Below, in pieces: positions 16,727 to 27,197 of a DNA stretch of 64,000 nt. The notes below the pieces were generated by a model. That model saw only the letters and a program-made list of their open reading frames with translations. It was not told where the DNA came from and searched no databases. The position numbers and the translations under genes were made by a program. The stretch is from Sphingomonas sp. (GTDB lineage Bacteria; Pseudomonadota; Alphaproteobacteria; Sphingomonadales; Sphingomonadaceae). The stretch spans positions 1-64,000 of the forward strand of contig JAFIGU010000004.1 in NCBI GenBank assembly GCA_017849555.1. Direction: 5' to 3'. Numbering within the stretch: the stretch's first letter is position 1; each line of letters starts with the position of its first letter.

Positions 16727-17551
16727 TCACCGCCGCACGCTCTCCGCGAGCCGCGCCAGCCGCGCCGCGCTGGCCGGATCGCGCGGGGCGAACAGGATCA
16801 GCCGCTGCCCCGGCGCGCCTTCCACCGCATAGGATGAATGCCAGAAGGTGATGTCCCCCACCTCGGGCATCATCGCGATGTTGACATGCTCGAAATAGGG
16901 CAGGATTTCGGACTCCTGCCAATATTCGCGGAACAGGGCGGAGCCTTCCATCATCTCGGCGATGATCTCGTCGAATATCTCCGGTTTGGAGGTGCGGCTG
17001 TAATCCCATTTGAACCGCGCGACGAGCCGACGCGCCATTTCGCGAAAATGATCGGCGTCGGTGCGGTAGCGCTCGTCGAGCAGCAGGATCTTGAACAGAT
17101 TGCGCTCCGCGCGCGGCAACGGACCGTAATCGCGGAAGGCGCGCGCGATCAGCTGGTTCCAGCCGATCACCGTCCAATCCTCGACGATCACCAGCGCCGG
17201 GATCGACAGGCTGTCCATCATATGCTGGGTCGCCGGGCGGATCTCCTCGTCGATCTGGGTTTCCAGCGGTGGCGGGCGATGCTGCGCCAGCGCGAACAGG
17301 AATTCGCGCTCGTTGGTGTCGAGCCGCAGCGTGCGGCCGAGCCGTTCGAGCATCGGCACCGATAGCTGGACGTCGCGGCCCTGCTCGAACCAGGTGTACC
17401 AGGTGACGCTCATCCCGGCGAGCGCGGCGACTTCCTCACGGCGCAGCCCCTTGGTCCGCCGTCGCTCGCCCGCCGGCAGCCCGACGTCGCCCGGCGACAG
17501 GCGCGACCGCGCCGCCTTCAGGAACCGCGATAATTCCTCCCTATGCGCCAT
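16727..17551 (-). CDS. MmyB-like helix-turn-helix regulator
   Basis: A 274-residue regulator. The N-terminal XRE-type helix-turn-helix (about residues 5-80) contains RRRTKGLRREEVAALAGMSV and YTWFEQGRD, characteristic of the MmyB-like group. The C-terminal PAS-like ligand domain has VIGWNQLIARAF, MARRLVARFKWDY and the end segment ITFWHSSYAVEG, which in family members binds fatty-acid-like ligands. It is divergent from the beta-keto acid cleavage gene, with a 101-base gap between, so control of that gene and the SDR downstream is likely. It converges on the CmcJ-like gene with a 19-base gap. The ligand is unknown. Confidence 0.88.
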   Translation of the reverse strand: MAHREELSRFLKAARSRLSPGDVGLPAGERRRTKGLRREEVAALAGMSVTWYTWFEQGRDVQLSVPMLERLGRTLRLDTNEREFLFALAQHRPPPLETQIDEEIRPATQHMMDSLSIPALVIVEDWTVIGWNQLIARAFRDYGPLPRAERNLFKILLLDERYRTDADHFREMARRLVARFKWDYSRTSKPEIFDEIIAEMMEGSALFREYWQESEILPYFEHVNIAMMPEVGDITFWHSSYAVEGAPGQRLILFAPRDPASAARLARLAESVRR

Positions 17552-17652
17552 GCTTATCCCGTTACTTCCAATGATGGCAGATGGAACCGTCTAGTCGCAT
17601 CCGCCGGCTTCTGCGACTCCCCGCGAAACGGCGGTTCGACAGGAGAGCGTTT

Positions 17653-18528
17653 TTGGCCGAGAAGACCTTCATCACCTGTGCCGTCACCGGCAGCTCGCCC
17701 TTGCCCGATCATCCCAATTTCCCGTTCCGCCCCGATCATGTCGCGGCGGAGGCGCTGGCGGCGGCGGAGGCGGGGGCGTCGATCATCCACCTGCATGTGC
17801 GCGATCGCGAGACGGGCGCGCCGAGCCAGTCGCTCGACGATTATCGCGAGGTGGTCGGGCTGATCCGCGCCGGCAACGACGCGGTGATCCTCAACGTCAC
17901 CACCGGCCCCGGCTGCACCTGGATGCAGAGCCCGGACGATCCGGCGGTGTGCGGGCCGGGGACGCTGATGTTCACCGCCGAGCGCCGACTGGAGCATATC
18001 CTCGATCTCAAGCCCGATATGTGTACGCTCGATATCTGCACGATGAACCTGTGGGGCGGGGTGGCGATTAACCTCGATCCGATGATCACCCGCATGGGGC
18101 AGATGATCCAGGATGCCGGCGTGCTGCCCGAGATCGAATGTTTCGAGGCGGGCGATTTCGTCTTCGCCGACGATCTGATGGCGAAGCGCGCGCTGCCGGC
18201 GCATGCGCCTTATTCCTTCGTGCTCGGCACCAAATACGGCCTTCCTGCGACTACCGAGGCGATGGTCTATGCCCGCAACCAGATTCCGCGCGGCGCGCGC
18301 TGGACGGGGTTCGGGGTCAGCCGCCACTCCTTCCCGATGGCGGCGCAGGCGGTGCTTCTCGGCGGCAATGTCCGCGTCGGGTTCGAGGATACGATCTATC
18401 TGCGGCGCGGGCGGCTCGCCGAGGACAATGCCGCGCAGGTGCGCTGGGCGGTCGAACTGATCGAGCGGCTGGGCGGCGATGTCGCGAGCGTCGGGGAGAC
18501 GCGGGCGATGCTCGGGCTGAAACACTGA
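17653..18528 (+). CDS. Beta-keto acid cleavage enzyme (BKACE, DUF849 family)
   Basis: A 291-residue zinc TIM-barrel enzyme. It starts TFITCAVTGSSP and carries the metal motif IIHLHVRD (two His), then ILNVTTGPG and IECFEAGD, all typical of BKACE. Family members transfer the acyl part of a beta-keto acid to acetyl-CoA, giving an acyl-CoA and acetoacetate. In a beta-aryl-ether locus the natural candidate is vanilloyl acetate giving vanilloyl-CoA, the reaction I associate with VceA of SYK-6 (moderately sure of that recall). The start is TTG 17653 after AGGAGAG; earlier in-frame codons have no ribosome site. It is followed 21 bases later by the C-alpha-dehydrogenase-like SDR. A thioesterase would be needed next; the hydrolase at 19556 is one nearby candidate. 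Confidence 0.85.
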   Translation: MAEKTFITCAVTGSSPLPDHPNFPFRPDHVAAEALAAAEAGASIIHLHVRDRETGAPSQSLDDYREVVGLIRAGNDAVILNVTTGPGCTWMQSPDDPAVCGPGTLMFTAERRLEHILDLKPDMCTLDICTMNLWGGVAINLDPMITRMGQMIQDAGVLPEIECFEAGDFVFADDLMAKRALPAHAPYSFVLGTKYGLPATTEAMVYARNQIPRGARWTGFGVSRHSFPMAAQAVLLGGNVRVGFEDTIYLRRGRLAEDNAAQVRWAVELIERLGGDVASVGETRAMLGLKH

Positions 18529-18549
18529 GAAAAAACGGAGAGGAAGCGA

Positions 18550-19488
18550 ATGACTGGAGAGGCTGAGGCAAAGCGCGCGCCGATGGCGGAGGTGCGCGGG
18601 CGGACGGCGTTCATCACCGGCGGCGCGAACGGCATCGGGCTGGGCATCGCCCGCGCGCTGGTGACCGCGGGCGCGAATGTGGTGATCGCCGACATTCGCG
18701 AAAGCGCGCTGGACGAGGCGCGCGCCTCGCTCGGCGCGGATGCGCAGGTGGAGACCGTCCAGCTCGATGTCACCGATCGCGAGGGTTATGCGCGCGCCGC
18801 GGACCGCGCCGAGGCGCGTTTCGGCGCTATCCACATGCTGATCGGCAATGCCGGCGTCGGCGTCATGGGGCCGATCACCGAGACCAAATATGACGACTGG
18901 GATTGGGCGATGGGGGTCAATTTCGGGGGCGTGGTCAACGGTCTCGTCACGATCCTGCCGCGCATCCGCGCGCATGGCGAGGGCGGGCAGATCGTCACCA
19001 CCTCTTCGCAATCGGCGCTGATCCCGATCTCCTTCTCCGCGACCTATACCGCGGCCAAGGCCGCGGTGCTCGGCTTGTCGGAGGCGATCCGCGGGGAGCT
19101 GGCGCCGGACAATATCGGCGTCTCCGCCTTCCTGCCCGGTCCGGTGCAGAGCAATATCGCCGCCTCGGGCGAGCTGCGCCCGGATCGTTACCGGCACGAC
19201 AGCGGCTATATCGCGCGCGAGCAGCAGCTCGGGAAGCGCGAGGTCTCGCCCTTGTGGATGAGCGCGGACGAAGTGGGGGAGCGCGTGCTCGCCGGCATCC
19301 GCCGCAACGATCTTTATATCCTCACCCATCCCGAATTCGCCCCCGGTATGCGCACCCGTTTCGACGCGATCCTCGCCTCGATGCCCGACGAACCGGTCAA
19401 TGCAGCGCGCGCGGAAGCGATCGGCTTCCTGCTCGGCAATCCGGTGTTCGATGAGCAGCTGGCGCAGCATGGAGCGGAGCGGGGATAG
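18550..19488 (+). CDS. SDR dehydrogenase, LigL/LigN/LigD-like
   Basis: A 312-residue classical short-chain dehydrogenase. It has the cofactor motif ITGGANGIGLG, the NAG motif (IGNAGVGVMG) and the catalytic YTAAK (Tyr and Lys). The segments TKYDDWDWAMGVNFGGVVNG and RIRAHGEGGQIVTTSS recall the NAD-dependent C-alpha dehydrogenases LigD, LigL, LigN and LigO, which oxidise the benzylic alcohol of beta-aryl ethers so that LigF-type etherases can act. An Asp after the second strand (VIADIRE) favours NAD over NADP. Start at ATG 18550 after GGAGAGG. It is in an operon with the BKACE gene, near ligF/ligG. Which stereoisomer it takes cannot be read from the sequence. Confidence 0.82.
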   Translation: MTGEAEAKRAPMAEVRGRTAFITGGANGIGLGIARALVTAGANVVIADIRESALDEARASLGADAQVETVQLDVTDREGYARAADRAEARFGAIHMLIGNAGVGVMGPITETKYDDWDWAMGVNFGGVVNGLVTILPRIRAHGEGGQIVTTSSQSALIPISFSATYTAAKAAVLGLSEAIRGELAPDNIGVSAFLPGPVQSNIAASGELRPDRYRHDSGYIAREQQLGKREVSPLWMSADEVGERVLAGIRRNDLYILTHPEFAPGMRTRFDAILASMPDEPVNAARAEAIGFLLGNPVFDEQLAQHGAERG

Positions 19489-19506
19489 CGCGTCGCGCGC
19501 AAACAT

Positions 19507-19545
19507 GACCGGTTCGCCTTGAGCTTATCGAAGGACGAACCGGTC
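19507..19545. terminator. Hairpin between convergent genes
   Basis: GACCGGTTCGCCTT pairs with AAGGACGAACCGGTC around the loop GAGCTTATCG, with one unpaired base. The core is related to the repeat at 6551-6627. It fills the junction between the converging SDR and hydrolase genes and could terminate both. Confidence 0.65.
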
Positions 19546-19555
19546 ACCCGTCGGT

Positions 19556-20236
19556 TTACGACGGCTCGCCCGCGCCCAGCATGATCCGCAGCAATTGCGC
19601 CGGCTGATCGGCCATGACGTCGTGCCCCGCATCGGCGCGATGGACTTCCCAGCCAGGATCGGCGGCCACCATATCGTGGAAGCGCACGAAGGGCGTCGGG
19701 GACCAGCTTTCGGCGAACACATAGAGGCGCCGCTTCACCGCCGCCTCCGCGCCCGTGAAGCGCACCGGCTCGAGCAAGGTGAGCAGCGGGTGCCGCCCGA
19801 GCCGCGCGTCGCGCTCCAGCCCCGGCAGCGGCGCGACGCATCCTGGCCGATCGCGCTGGCCGTCGATATACTGTTTATGCTCCCAGTCGCCGGTGATGTC
19901 CCACAGCGACTGGCCGTCTCCCGGCAGGAAGGCGTCGATATAGACCAAGGCATCGATCCGCGCGCCGAGCCGGGTGGCGACGCCGGTCGCCACCATCCCG
20001 CCATAGCTGTGCGCGGCGAGCACGAACCGGTCGAACCCCGCCGCCTCGACTTGCTCCACTACATCGCCGATGTGGCGGGACAAGTCGATCGCCGGCGTCA
20101 GCTCATCGGCACGCGTACCGAGCCCGGTCAGCGCGGCGACGAGAACGCGATGGCCCGCGCCGCGCAGGTCGGCGGCCAGCCGGTCGTAACTCCAGCCGCC
20201 GCCCCACGCGCCGTGGACCAGAACGTAATCGGTCAC
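19556..20236 (-). CDS. Alpha/beta hydrolase
   Basis: A 226-residue alpha/beta-hydrolase-fold enzyme. It opens with YVLVHGAWGGGWSYDRL (oxyanion region), has the nucleophile elbow AHSYGG with the catalytic Ser, an acid candidate in YIDAFLPGDG and the His in DAGHDVM. The start is GTG, one base after the ligM stop, so it is almost surely translated from the ligM transcript. The family covers esterases, thioesterases and C-C hydrolases. Possible roles here are hydrolysis of a vanilloyl-CoA-type thioester or of an aromatic ester feeding LigM; neither can be decided from the sequence. Confidence 0.82.
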   Translation of the reverse strand: MTDYVLVHGAWGGGWSYDRLAADLRGAGHRVLVAALTGLGTRADELTPAIDLSRHIGDVVEQVEAAGFDRFVLAAHSYGGMVATGVATRLGARIDALVYIDAFLPGDGQSLWDITGDWEHKQYIDGQRDRPGCVAPLPGLERDARLGRHPLLTLLEPVRFTGAEAAVKRRLYVFAESWSPTPFVRFHDMVAADPGWEVHRADAGHDVMADQPAQLLRIMLGAGEPS

Positions 20237-20237
20237 C

Positions 20238-21710
<1,473 letters not shown>

Positions 21711-21731
21711 TTAGTATGTAACGCAAACGAT
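21711..21731. promoter_or_regulatory. Operator-like dyad, motif B, degenerate copy
   Basis: On the minus strand this reads ATCGTTTGC-GTT-ACATACTAA, matching 7 of 9 left-arm and 6 of 9 right-arm bases of the motif B dyad (ATTGTATGC-N3-GCATACAAT). It lies upstream of ligM in an otherwise GC-rich gap. This is one of the weakest of the nine copies. Confidence 0.4.
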
Positions 21732-21811
21732 TCGCGCGCGGCTGATCGTGGCGGGCGCGGCCCGGCGCCCCGGTGCGAGACCGGGTGGCGCTGAAGTAAA
21801 GCAGCCGATCC

Positions 21812-22561
21812 CTAAAGCGTCAGCGTATCGAGAATGCCGCCGTCGACCGCCCAGCTCTGCCCGGTGACGTGGCTCGCCGCGTCGGAGAGGAGGAAGGCGG
21901 CGACCTCGGCCAATTCCGCCGCAGTGCCGGTGCGGCCTTGCGGGGTGCGCGCGCGCATCGCGTCGTGCGCGTCAGGGCCGAGGTTCGCGAGCATCTCGGT
22001 TTCGATGAAGCCGGGGATGATGCAATTGACGCGCACCCCGTGCGGCGCGGCTTCCAGCGCGGCGGCGCGGGCGAGCCCGAGCAGCCCGTGCTTGGCCGCG
22101 ACATAGCCGGGATTATGCGCCATGCCGCGCACGCTCGCCAGGCTGCCGGTGACGAGGATCGCGCCGCACCGCCGTGCGATCATCCCCGGCAGCACGCGCT
22201 TCATCGCGCGGAACGGGGCGAGCAGGTTGATGCGCAGCACCTCCTCGAAGGCCGCATCGTCATAATCGGCGAAGGGAGCGAAGGCGCCCCCGGTGCCGGC
22301 ATTCGCGAACAACCCGTCGACCGGGCCGAGCGCGCGTTCCGCCGCATCGATCGCGGCAAGCAACGCCGCGGGGTCGCCGACATCGGCGGGCGCGGCGAAG
22401 CTCTCGCCTTCGATCGCCGCGCGCACCGCCGCCAGCGCGGCGGCGCGGCGCGCGATCAGCGATACGCGCGCACCGCGTTCCGCCAGCAGCAGCGCGGTCG
22501 CGCGCCCGATCCCCGAGGAGGCGCCGGTGACGAGGATGTGACGGCCGGCGAGATCGTTCAT
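21812..22561 (-). CDS. Short-chain dehydrogenase/reductase
   Basis: A 249-residue classical SDR. Landmarks are ILVTGASSGIGRA at the N terminus, FANAGTGG, a Ser in VTGSLASVRG, the catalytic YVAAK and the C-terminal VTGQSWAVDGG usual in FabG-like members. An Arg pair after the second strand (LIARR) suggests NADP. I start at ATG 22561 (MNDLAG). It is the last gene of a tightly spaced run that begins with a TonB receptor and two GSTs and lies 27 bases after the amidohydrolase. It is more distant from the three LigD/LigL-like SDRs of the window. Substrate unknown; an aryl alcohol or ketone produced in that operon is likely. Confidence 0.85.
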   Translation of the reverse strand: MNDLAGRHILVTGASSGIGRATALLLAERGARVSLIARRAAALAAVRAAIEGESFAAPADVGDPAALLAAIDAAERALGPVDGLFANAGTGGAFAPFADYDDAAFEEVLRINLLAPFRAMKRVLPGMIARRCGAILVTGSLASVRGMAHNPGYVAAKHGLLGLARAAALEAAPHGVRVNCIIPGFIETEMLANLGPDAHDAMRARTPQGRTGTAAELAEVAAFLLSDAASHVTGQSWAVDGGILDTLTL

Positions 22562-22588
22562 CGCCGCTGCCAATCGAACGGCGCCATC

Positions 22589-23461
22589 TCAGCCGAGCCC
22601 CAGTACCCGCGCGGCATTATCCTTCATGATCAGCGGCAGCACCTCGTCGCGGAAGCCGGCCTCACGCGCGGCGTCGATCCATTTTTCCGGGCGGATCAGC
22701 GGCCAGTCCGATCCGAACATCATCTTATGTTTGAGCTGGGTGTTGGCATATTGGATCACCTGCTTGGGGAAATATTTCGGCGACCAGCCGGACAAGTCGA
22801 TAAATACATTGTCCTTGTGCAGCGCCATCGACAGGCTTTCGTCGGTCCACGGCCAGCTCGGGTGCGCGAGAATGAATTTGATCGTCGGGAAATCGACCGC
22901 AACGTCGTCGATCAGCATCGGCTGGCCATATTTGAGCCGCAGCCCGCCGCCCGCCGGCATCCCGGTGCCCATCCCCGAATGCCCGGTGTGGAAGATCGCG
23001 GGCAGGCCATATTCGGCGATCACCTCATAGATCGGATAGGCGATGCGATCGGCGGGGTGCGCATTCTGCGCGATGCCGTGGAACTTGAAGCCCTTGACCC
23101 CATAATTCTCGATCAGGTCGCGCGCCTCGCGCGCGCCATATTTGCCTTTGTGCGGATCGATCGAGGCAAAGGGGATGACGATATCGTCGTGCTGCGCGGC
23201 GATTTCCGCGACTTCGTAATTGCTGATCCGCTTGGCCCCCATGCCGCATTCGGCATCGACCGTGAACAGGCAGAAGGCGATGTTCTTCTCGCGGTAATAA
23301 GCGATCGTCTCGGGGATCGTCGGGCGCTTGCGGTCGGCCTTGAAATAGGTCGAGGCCGCGTCGAAGAATTCGGCCATCACCGGGTCTTCCGGATCGTGGC
23401 ATGAGACTTCGGCGTGGACGTGGACGTCGATCGCGGCGACCTTGGCGGGATCGATGGGCAT
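22589..23461 (-). CDS. Amidohydrolase family 2 (ACMSD/decarboxylase-like)
   Basis: A 290-residue metal-dependent TIM-barrel protein. The metal site elements are DVHVHAE (HxH near residue 14), FHTGHSGMG, LAHPSWPW and MFGSDWP with the late Asp. These fit the amidohydrolase 2 branch that holds ACMSD, gamma-resorcylate decarboxylase, LigW and hydratases such as LigJ. It is shorter than LigW (41925-42980) and not its close copy. The start ATG 23461 follows AAGGAAT. It lies between the PQQ dehydrogenase (19 bases upstream) and the SDR in one operon. Decarboxylation or hydrolysis of an aromatic acid produced by the CoA ligase/PQQ pathway is a guess. Confidence 0.8.
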   Translation of the reverse strand: MPIDPAKVAAIDVHVHAEVSCHDPEDPVMAEFFDAASTYFKADRKRPTIPETIAYYREKNIAFCLFTVDAECGMGAKRISNYEVAEIAAQHDDIVIPFASIDPHKGKYGAREARDLIENYGVKGFKFHGIAQNAHPADRIAYPIYEVIAEYGLPAIFHTGHSGMGTGMPAGGGLRLKYGQPMLIDDVAVDFPTIKFILAHPSWPWTDESLSMALHKDNVFIDLSGWSPKYFPKQVIQYANTQLKHKMMFGSDWPLIRPEKWIDAAREAGFRDEVLPLIMKDNAARVLGLG

Positions 23462-23480
23462 TGGATATTCCTTCGTGGTT

Positions 23481-25613
23481 TCAGCGCGTCTTGGGCGCGG
23501 ACGCGCGCTCCAGCGCCTTGTCCTCATTGGCACGCTTGATGACATATTGGCGGATCGTCTCGATCTCCGGGGCGGACATTACGCCGGCAAAGCTGACCAT
23601 GCCATTGTCCTTCAGCAGCCCGTCGTGGACGATCTGCTGCCAGGTCGTCGCGTCGTTGAGCACCCCGCTGCGCCTGAGATCGGGCACCAGCGCGCCGCCG
23701 ACCGCGGCATCGCCGTGGCATACGCCGCAGAAGCGGCCGAAGTGTTCGCCGCCCGCCGCGATCACATCGGGCGCGGCGGTCGAGGCGGGAGGATCGAGCG
23801 GCGCTTTCTCCAGCGCGGGCGGAGCGGGAAGCTGCGCCTTGCCGCCGACCTTGAACACCAACAGGCGGCTGATGTTGCGCACCGGCCCGCTCTTGTCGAT
23901 CAGCACGCCCGGCGCGAGCGCCCAGACGCCGCCCCAGCCGGCGAGCACCGCGACATATTGCTGGCCATTGAGCTCATAGCTCATCGGCGGCGCAACGATC
24001 CCGGTCTGCGCCGGGAACGACCATAATTTCTTCCCGTCCGCCGCGGCATAGGCAGCGAATTCGCCGGCGGCATTGCCCTGGAAGACGAGGCCGCCGGCGG
24101 TGGCGAGCACCCCGCCGTTCCACGGCCCCTTGAACGAGACGCGCCAGCGCTCCTTCTGCGCCACGGGATCCCAGGCGATGAGCGCGCCGGTCGTCGCGGC
24201 GAGCGCGGCCTTGCGCGCGGCGGCATCGGCCGGCATCGCCGCCTTGCCCATATCGACCCCGACGTTGAACCCCAGCTTCGCCGGTTTCCACGCCGGATCG
24301 GGGATATAGGGGAAAGCGGCGAGATTGGCGGGGATGAAGACCAGCCCGGTCTTGGGATCGAACGCCATCGGCTGCCAGCTATGCGCGCCGGTCGCGCCGG
24401 GGGAGCCAATGAACGGCTTGCCCGTCTTGTAATAGCGCGCCGCGGGATTCTCGATCGGGCGCCCCGTCCGCATGTCGATGCCGCTGGCCCAGTTCACCGG
24501 GACGAAATTGCGCGCCGAGATCAGTTTCCCGTCGGTGCGGTCGAGCACGTAGAAGAAGCCGTTCTTGGGTGCCTGCATCAGCACCTTCCTGGGCTTTCCG
24601 TCGATCGTCACATCGGCCAGGATGATGTGCTGGGTGGCGGTGAAATCCCAGCTTTCGCCCGGCGTGGTCTGATAATGCCAGGCATATTCGCCGGTCTTGG
24701 CGTGGATCGCGACGATCGAGGACAGATAGAGATTGTCGCCTTTCCCCTCGGAGCGGTAGAGCTGGTTCCACGGGCTGCCGTTACCGACGCCGATGTAGAG
24801 CAGATCGAGCGCGGGATCATAGGCCATCGCGTCCCACACGGTGCCGCCGCCGCCCTGTTTCCACCATTGGCCGTGCCAGGTCGCGGCGGCCTTTTTCAGA
24901 TATTCCGGCTCGCGCTCGGTGCCCGGCTGGGCGGGGACGGTGTAGAAACGCCACACCTGCTTGCCGGTCTGCGCATCATAAGCGGTGACATAACCGCGCG
25001 CGCCGAATTCCGCCCCGCCATTGCCGATCAGCACCATGCCGTTCACCACGCGCGGCGCGCCGGTGATCGTCTGGTTGCTCTTCGGATCGATCGTCATGAC
25101 GGTCCATGCGGGTTTCCCGGTCTTGCGATCGAGCGCGATCAGGCGGCCGTCGAGCGTGCCGACGAAGAGGCGGTCGCCCCAGGCCGCGACGCCGCGGTTC
25201 ACCGCGTCGCAGCACGCCTTGACCAGGGTTTCGCGCGGTACCTCCGGATCATAGGACCAGAGCGGCTTGCCGGTCGCCGCGTCATAGGCCTTCACCATGC
25301 TCCACGCGGTCGAGACATAGAGCGCGCCGTCGATCATCAGCGGGGTCGCTTCCTGCCCGCGCGCAGTATCCAGATCGGCGGACCAGGCGAGGCCGAGCTG
25401 GCCGATGTTGCCCGGGTTGATCGCGCCGAGCGGGCTGAACCGCTGCTCGTCATAGGTACGGCCGGTCGACAGCCATTCCCCCGGCGTCGCCGCGGCGATC
25501 CGCGCGCCGTCGACGCCGCCGGTTCCGGTCGCGCCGCCGCCGCCGTTCGCGCCGCAGCCGGCAAGCGCCAGCAGCGCAGCGCCCGCCAGAAATAATCCAG
25601 ACGACCGGATCAT
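23481..25613 (-). CDS. PQQ-dependent quinohaemoprotein dehydrogenase, lipoprotein
   Basis: A 710-residue paralogue of the dehydrogenase at 9665-11851. It has a lipoprotein signal (LALAGC, C20), the vicinal cysteines C134-C135 (ACCDAVNRG), the active-site stretch ESWDFTATQ, and a C-terminal cytochrome c domain with C629-GV-C632-H633. It should therefore be anchored on the periplasmic side and pass electrons from an alcohol through PQQ and haem to the respiratory chain. Unlike its paralogue it is embedded in an operon with GSTs and an acyl-CoA ligase, 17 bases after the ligase. That combination suggests oxidation of a side-chain alcohol to an acid before or during import, with CoA activation inside the cell. 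Confidence 0.92.
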   Translation of the reverse strand: MIRSSGLFLAGAALLALAGCGANGGGGATGTGGVDGARIAAATPGEWLSTGRTYDEQRFSPLGAINPGNIGQLGLAWSADLDTARGQEATPLMIDGALYVSTAWSMVKAYDAATGKPLWSYDPEVPRETLVKACCDAVNRGVAAWGDRLFVGTLDGRLIALDRKTGKPAWTVMTIDPKSNQTITGAPRVVNGMVLIGNGGAEFGARGYVTAYDAQTGKQVWRFYTVPAQPGTEREPEYLKKAAATWHGQWWKQGGGGTVWDAMAYDPALDLLYIGVGNGSPWNQLYRSEGKGDNLYLSSIVAIHAKTGEYAWHYQTTPGESWDFTATQHIILADVTIDGKPRKVLMQAPKNGFFYVLDRTDGKLISARNFVPVNWASGIDMRTGRPIENPAARYYKTGKPFIGSPGATGAHSWQPMAFDPKTGLVFIPANLAAFPYIPDPAWKPAKLGFNVGVDMGKAAMPADAAARKAALAATTGALIAWDPVAQKERWRVSFKGPWNGGVLATAGGLVFQGNAAGEFAAYAAADGKKLWSFPAQTGIVAPPMSYELNGQQYVAVLAGWGGVWALAPGVLIDKSGPVRNISRLLVFKVGGKAQLPAPPALEKAPLDPPASTAAPDVIAAGGEHFGRFCGVCHGDAAVGGALVPDLRRSGVLNDATTWQQIVHDGLLKDNGMVSFAGVMSAPEIETIRQYVIKRANEDKALERASAPKTR

Positions 25614-25630
25614 GCCTCTTTCGCCTCCAC

Positions 25631-27196
25631 TCAGTTCACCATTCGCGCGCCATCACGCCAATAGCCGGCGCGCAGCGCGTTCTTGTCCATCTTGCCGGCG
25701 GCGGTGCGCGGTATCGCATCGACGAAGGAGAGGCTCTTGGGGGCTTTCACCCCGCCGAGCCGGGCCTTGGCGTGGGCGATCACCGCCTGTTCGTCGGTCC
25801 CCTCGGCGACGACGATAGCGTGGACCTGCTCGCCCCATTTGTCGTGCGGGATGCCGATCACGGCGCATTCGCGGACCGCGGCGAGCTCGGTGATCGCCGC
25901 CTCCACCTCGGCGGTGAAGACGTTGAAGCCGCCGGTGACGACCATGTCCTTCTTGCGGTCGACGATATAATAATAGCCGTCCGCATCGCGATAGGCGACG
26001 TCGCCGGTATGGTGCCAGCCGAACTGGCGCGCCTCGGCAGTTGCGGCGGGCAGCTCGAAATATTCCTTCGAGACGAGCACCCCGCGCACGACGATCTCGC
26101 CGCGCTGCCCGTCGGGGAGCAGCCGGCCGTCGTCGTCCATGATCGCGACCTGCACCGAACGGGTCGGCCGGCCGCAGCTCGCCAGCCGCTCGGGATGATC
26201 GCCTGCCGCCGCGGCCGCGACCGTTTCGGGCGGTAGCCAGGTGGTGATCATCGGCGATTCGACCTGGCCATAGGCCTGGCACATGCACGGGCCGAACACC
26301 TCGACCGCACGGCGCAATTTCTCCGGCGAGACGGGGGAGCCGACGAGGATGAAGACGCGCAGCGAGGAGACGTCGGGCAAGGCCTGTTCCGCCGCATCGA
26401 GCAGCCCGTAGAGCGCGGTCGGCGGGAGGTACATATGCGTCACGCGATGCTCGGCGATCGCGCGCAGCACCGCCGGCGCGTCGAACCCGGGCAGGATCAC
26501 CTGCGTCGCGCCGAGCGCCAGCGTGCCCAACGCCACCGGTCCGGCGGCGTGGGTGATCGGCGCGACCACCAGCGAGACGGGGGCGTCGGTGCGTCCGTCG
26601 ACCGCCGCGCCGAGCGTCTCCAGCATCGTCCCCCAGCCGAGGTTGGTGACGACGACGCCCTTCGACGGCCCGGTCGTCCCGCCGGTGGGGAACAGCCCGA
26701 CGACGTCGTGCGGCGCGCCGAACGGATCGGAGAAATCGGGCAGGTCGGCGTCGGGCGCACCCGCGACCAGATCGTCGAGCGAGGCGTCGCCGTCCATCGC
26801 GCGATCGAGGCAGATGCACTGCGTGAGGCTCGGCACGCGCGCGCGCAGCAGCGCGACGTCCGCCGCCATGCTTGAGTGGTAGAACAGCCAGCCGCAGCGG
26901 ACATAGTTGAGATAGGCGGCATTGGCATCGATCGCGTTGCGCGTGTTGACCGGCACCCATTGGCCGTTGGCGCGCCAGATCGCGAGCAGCGCGATCATGA
27001 TCGCCGCGCTGTTCGGACCATAGAGCGCGGCGGGCTGCTGGCTGGAGAAACCCGCGGCATGCATCGCCACCGCGATCCGCTCGGTCCGCGCCTTGACCTC
27101 GGCGAAGGTGAAGCGTTCGCCGGTCGCTGCGTCGATCAGCGCCGCGCGGCCGGGCGCGCGGTCATGCCCGCGGTCGAAATAGTCGATCGAGCGCAT
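25631..27196 (-). CDS. AMP-forming acyl-/aryl-CoA ligase
   Basis: A 521-residue ANL-superfamily synthetase. The phosphate loop is FPTGGTTGPSKGVVV, the A5 region contains QAYGQVESP, and the hinge region is HTGDVAYRDADGYYYIVDRKKD followed by GGFNVFTAEVEAAI. The C-terminal catalytic Lys is in GKMDKNALR. It forms an acyl-adenylate and then a CoA thioester, acting on a carboxylic acid that could be aromatic (cinnamate-like) or aliphatic. It starts one base after the stop of the GST at 27198-27947 and ends 17 bases before the PQQ dehydrogenase, so it belongs to the same operon. It is unrelated to the NDP-forming FerA at 50521. Exact acid unknown. Confidence 0.87.
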   Translation of the reverse strand: MRSIDYFDRGHDRAPGRAALIDAATGERFTFAEVKARTERIAVAMHAAGFSSQQPAALYGPNSAAIMIALLAIWRANGQWVPVNTRNAIDANAAYLNYVRCGWLFYHSSMAADVALLRARVPSLTQCICLDRAMDGDASLDDLVAGAPDADLPDFSDPFGAPHDVVGLFPTGGTTGPSKGVVVTNLGWGTMLETLGAAVDGRTDAPVSLVVAPITHAAGPVALGTLALGATQVILPGFDAPAVLRAIAEHRVTHMYLPPTALYGLLDAAEQALPDVSSLRVFILVGSPVSPEKLRRAVEVFGPCMCQAYGQVESPMITTWLPPETVAAAAAGDHPERLASCGRPTRSVQVAIMDDDGRLLPDGQRGEIVVRGVLVSKEYFELPAATAEARQFGWHHTGDVAYRDADGYYYIVDRKKDMVVTGGFNVFTAEVEAAITELAAVRECAVIGIPHDKWGEQVHAIVVAEGTDEQAVIAHAKARLGGVKAPKSLSFVDAIPRTAAGKMDKNALRAGYWRDGARMVN

Positions 27197-27197
27197 G

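Noticed and set aside
17566..17586. TTCCA-N11-TGGAA in the BKACE/MmyB gap as an operator
   Set aside because: Five-base arms at this spacing are expected by chance, and no second copy was seen.
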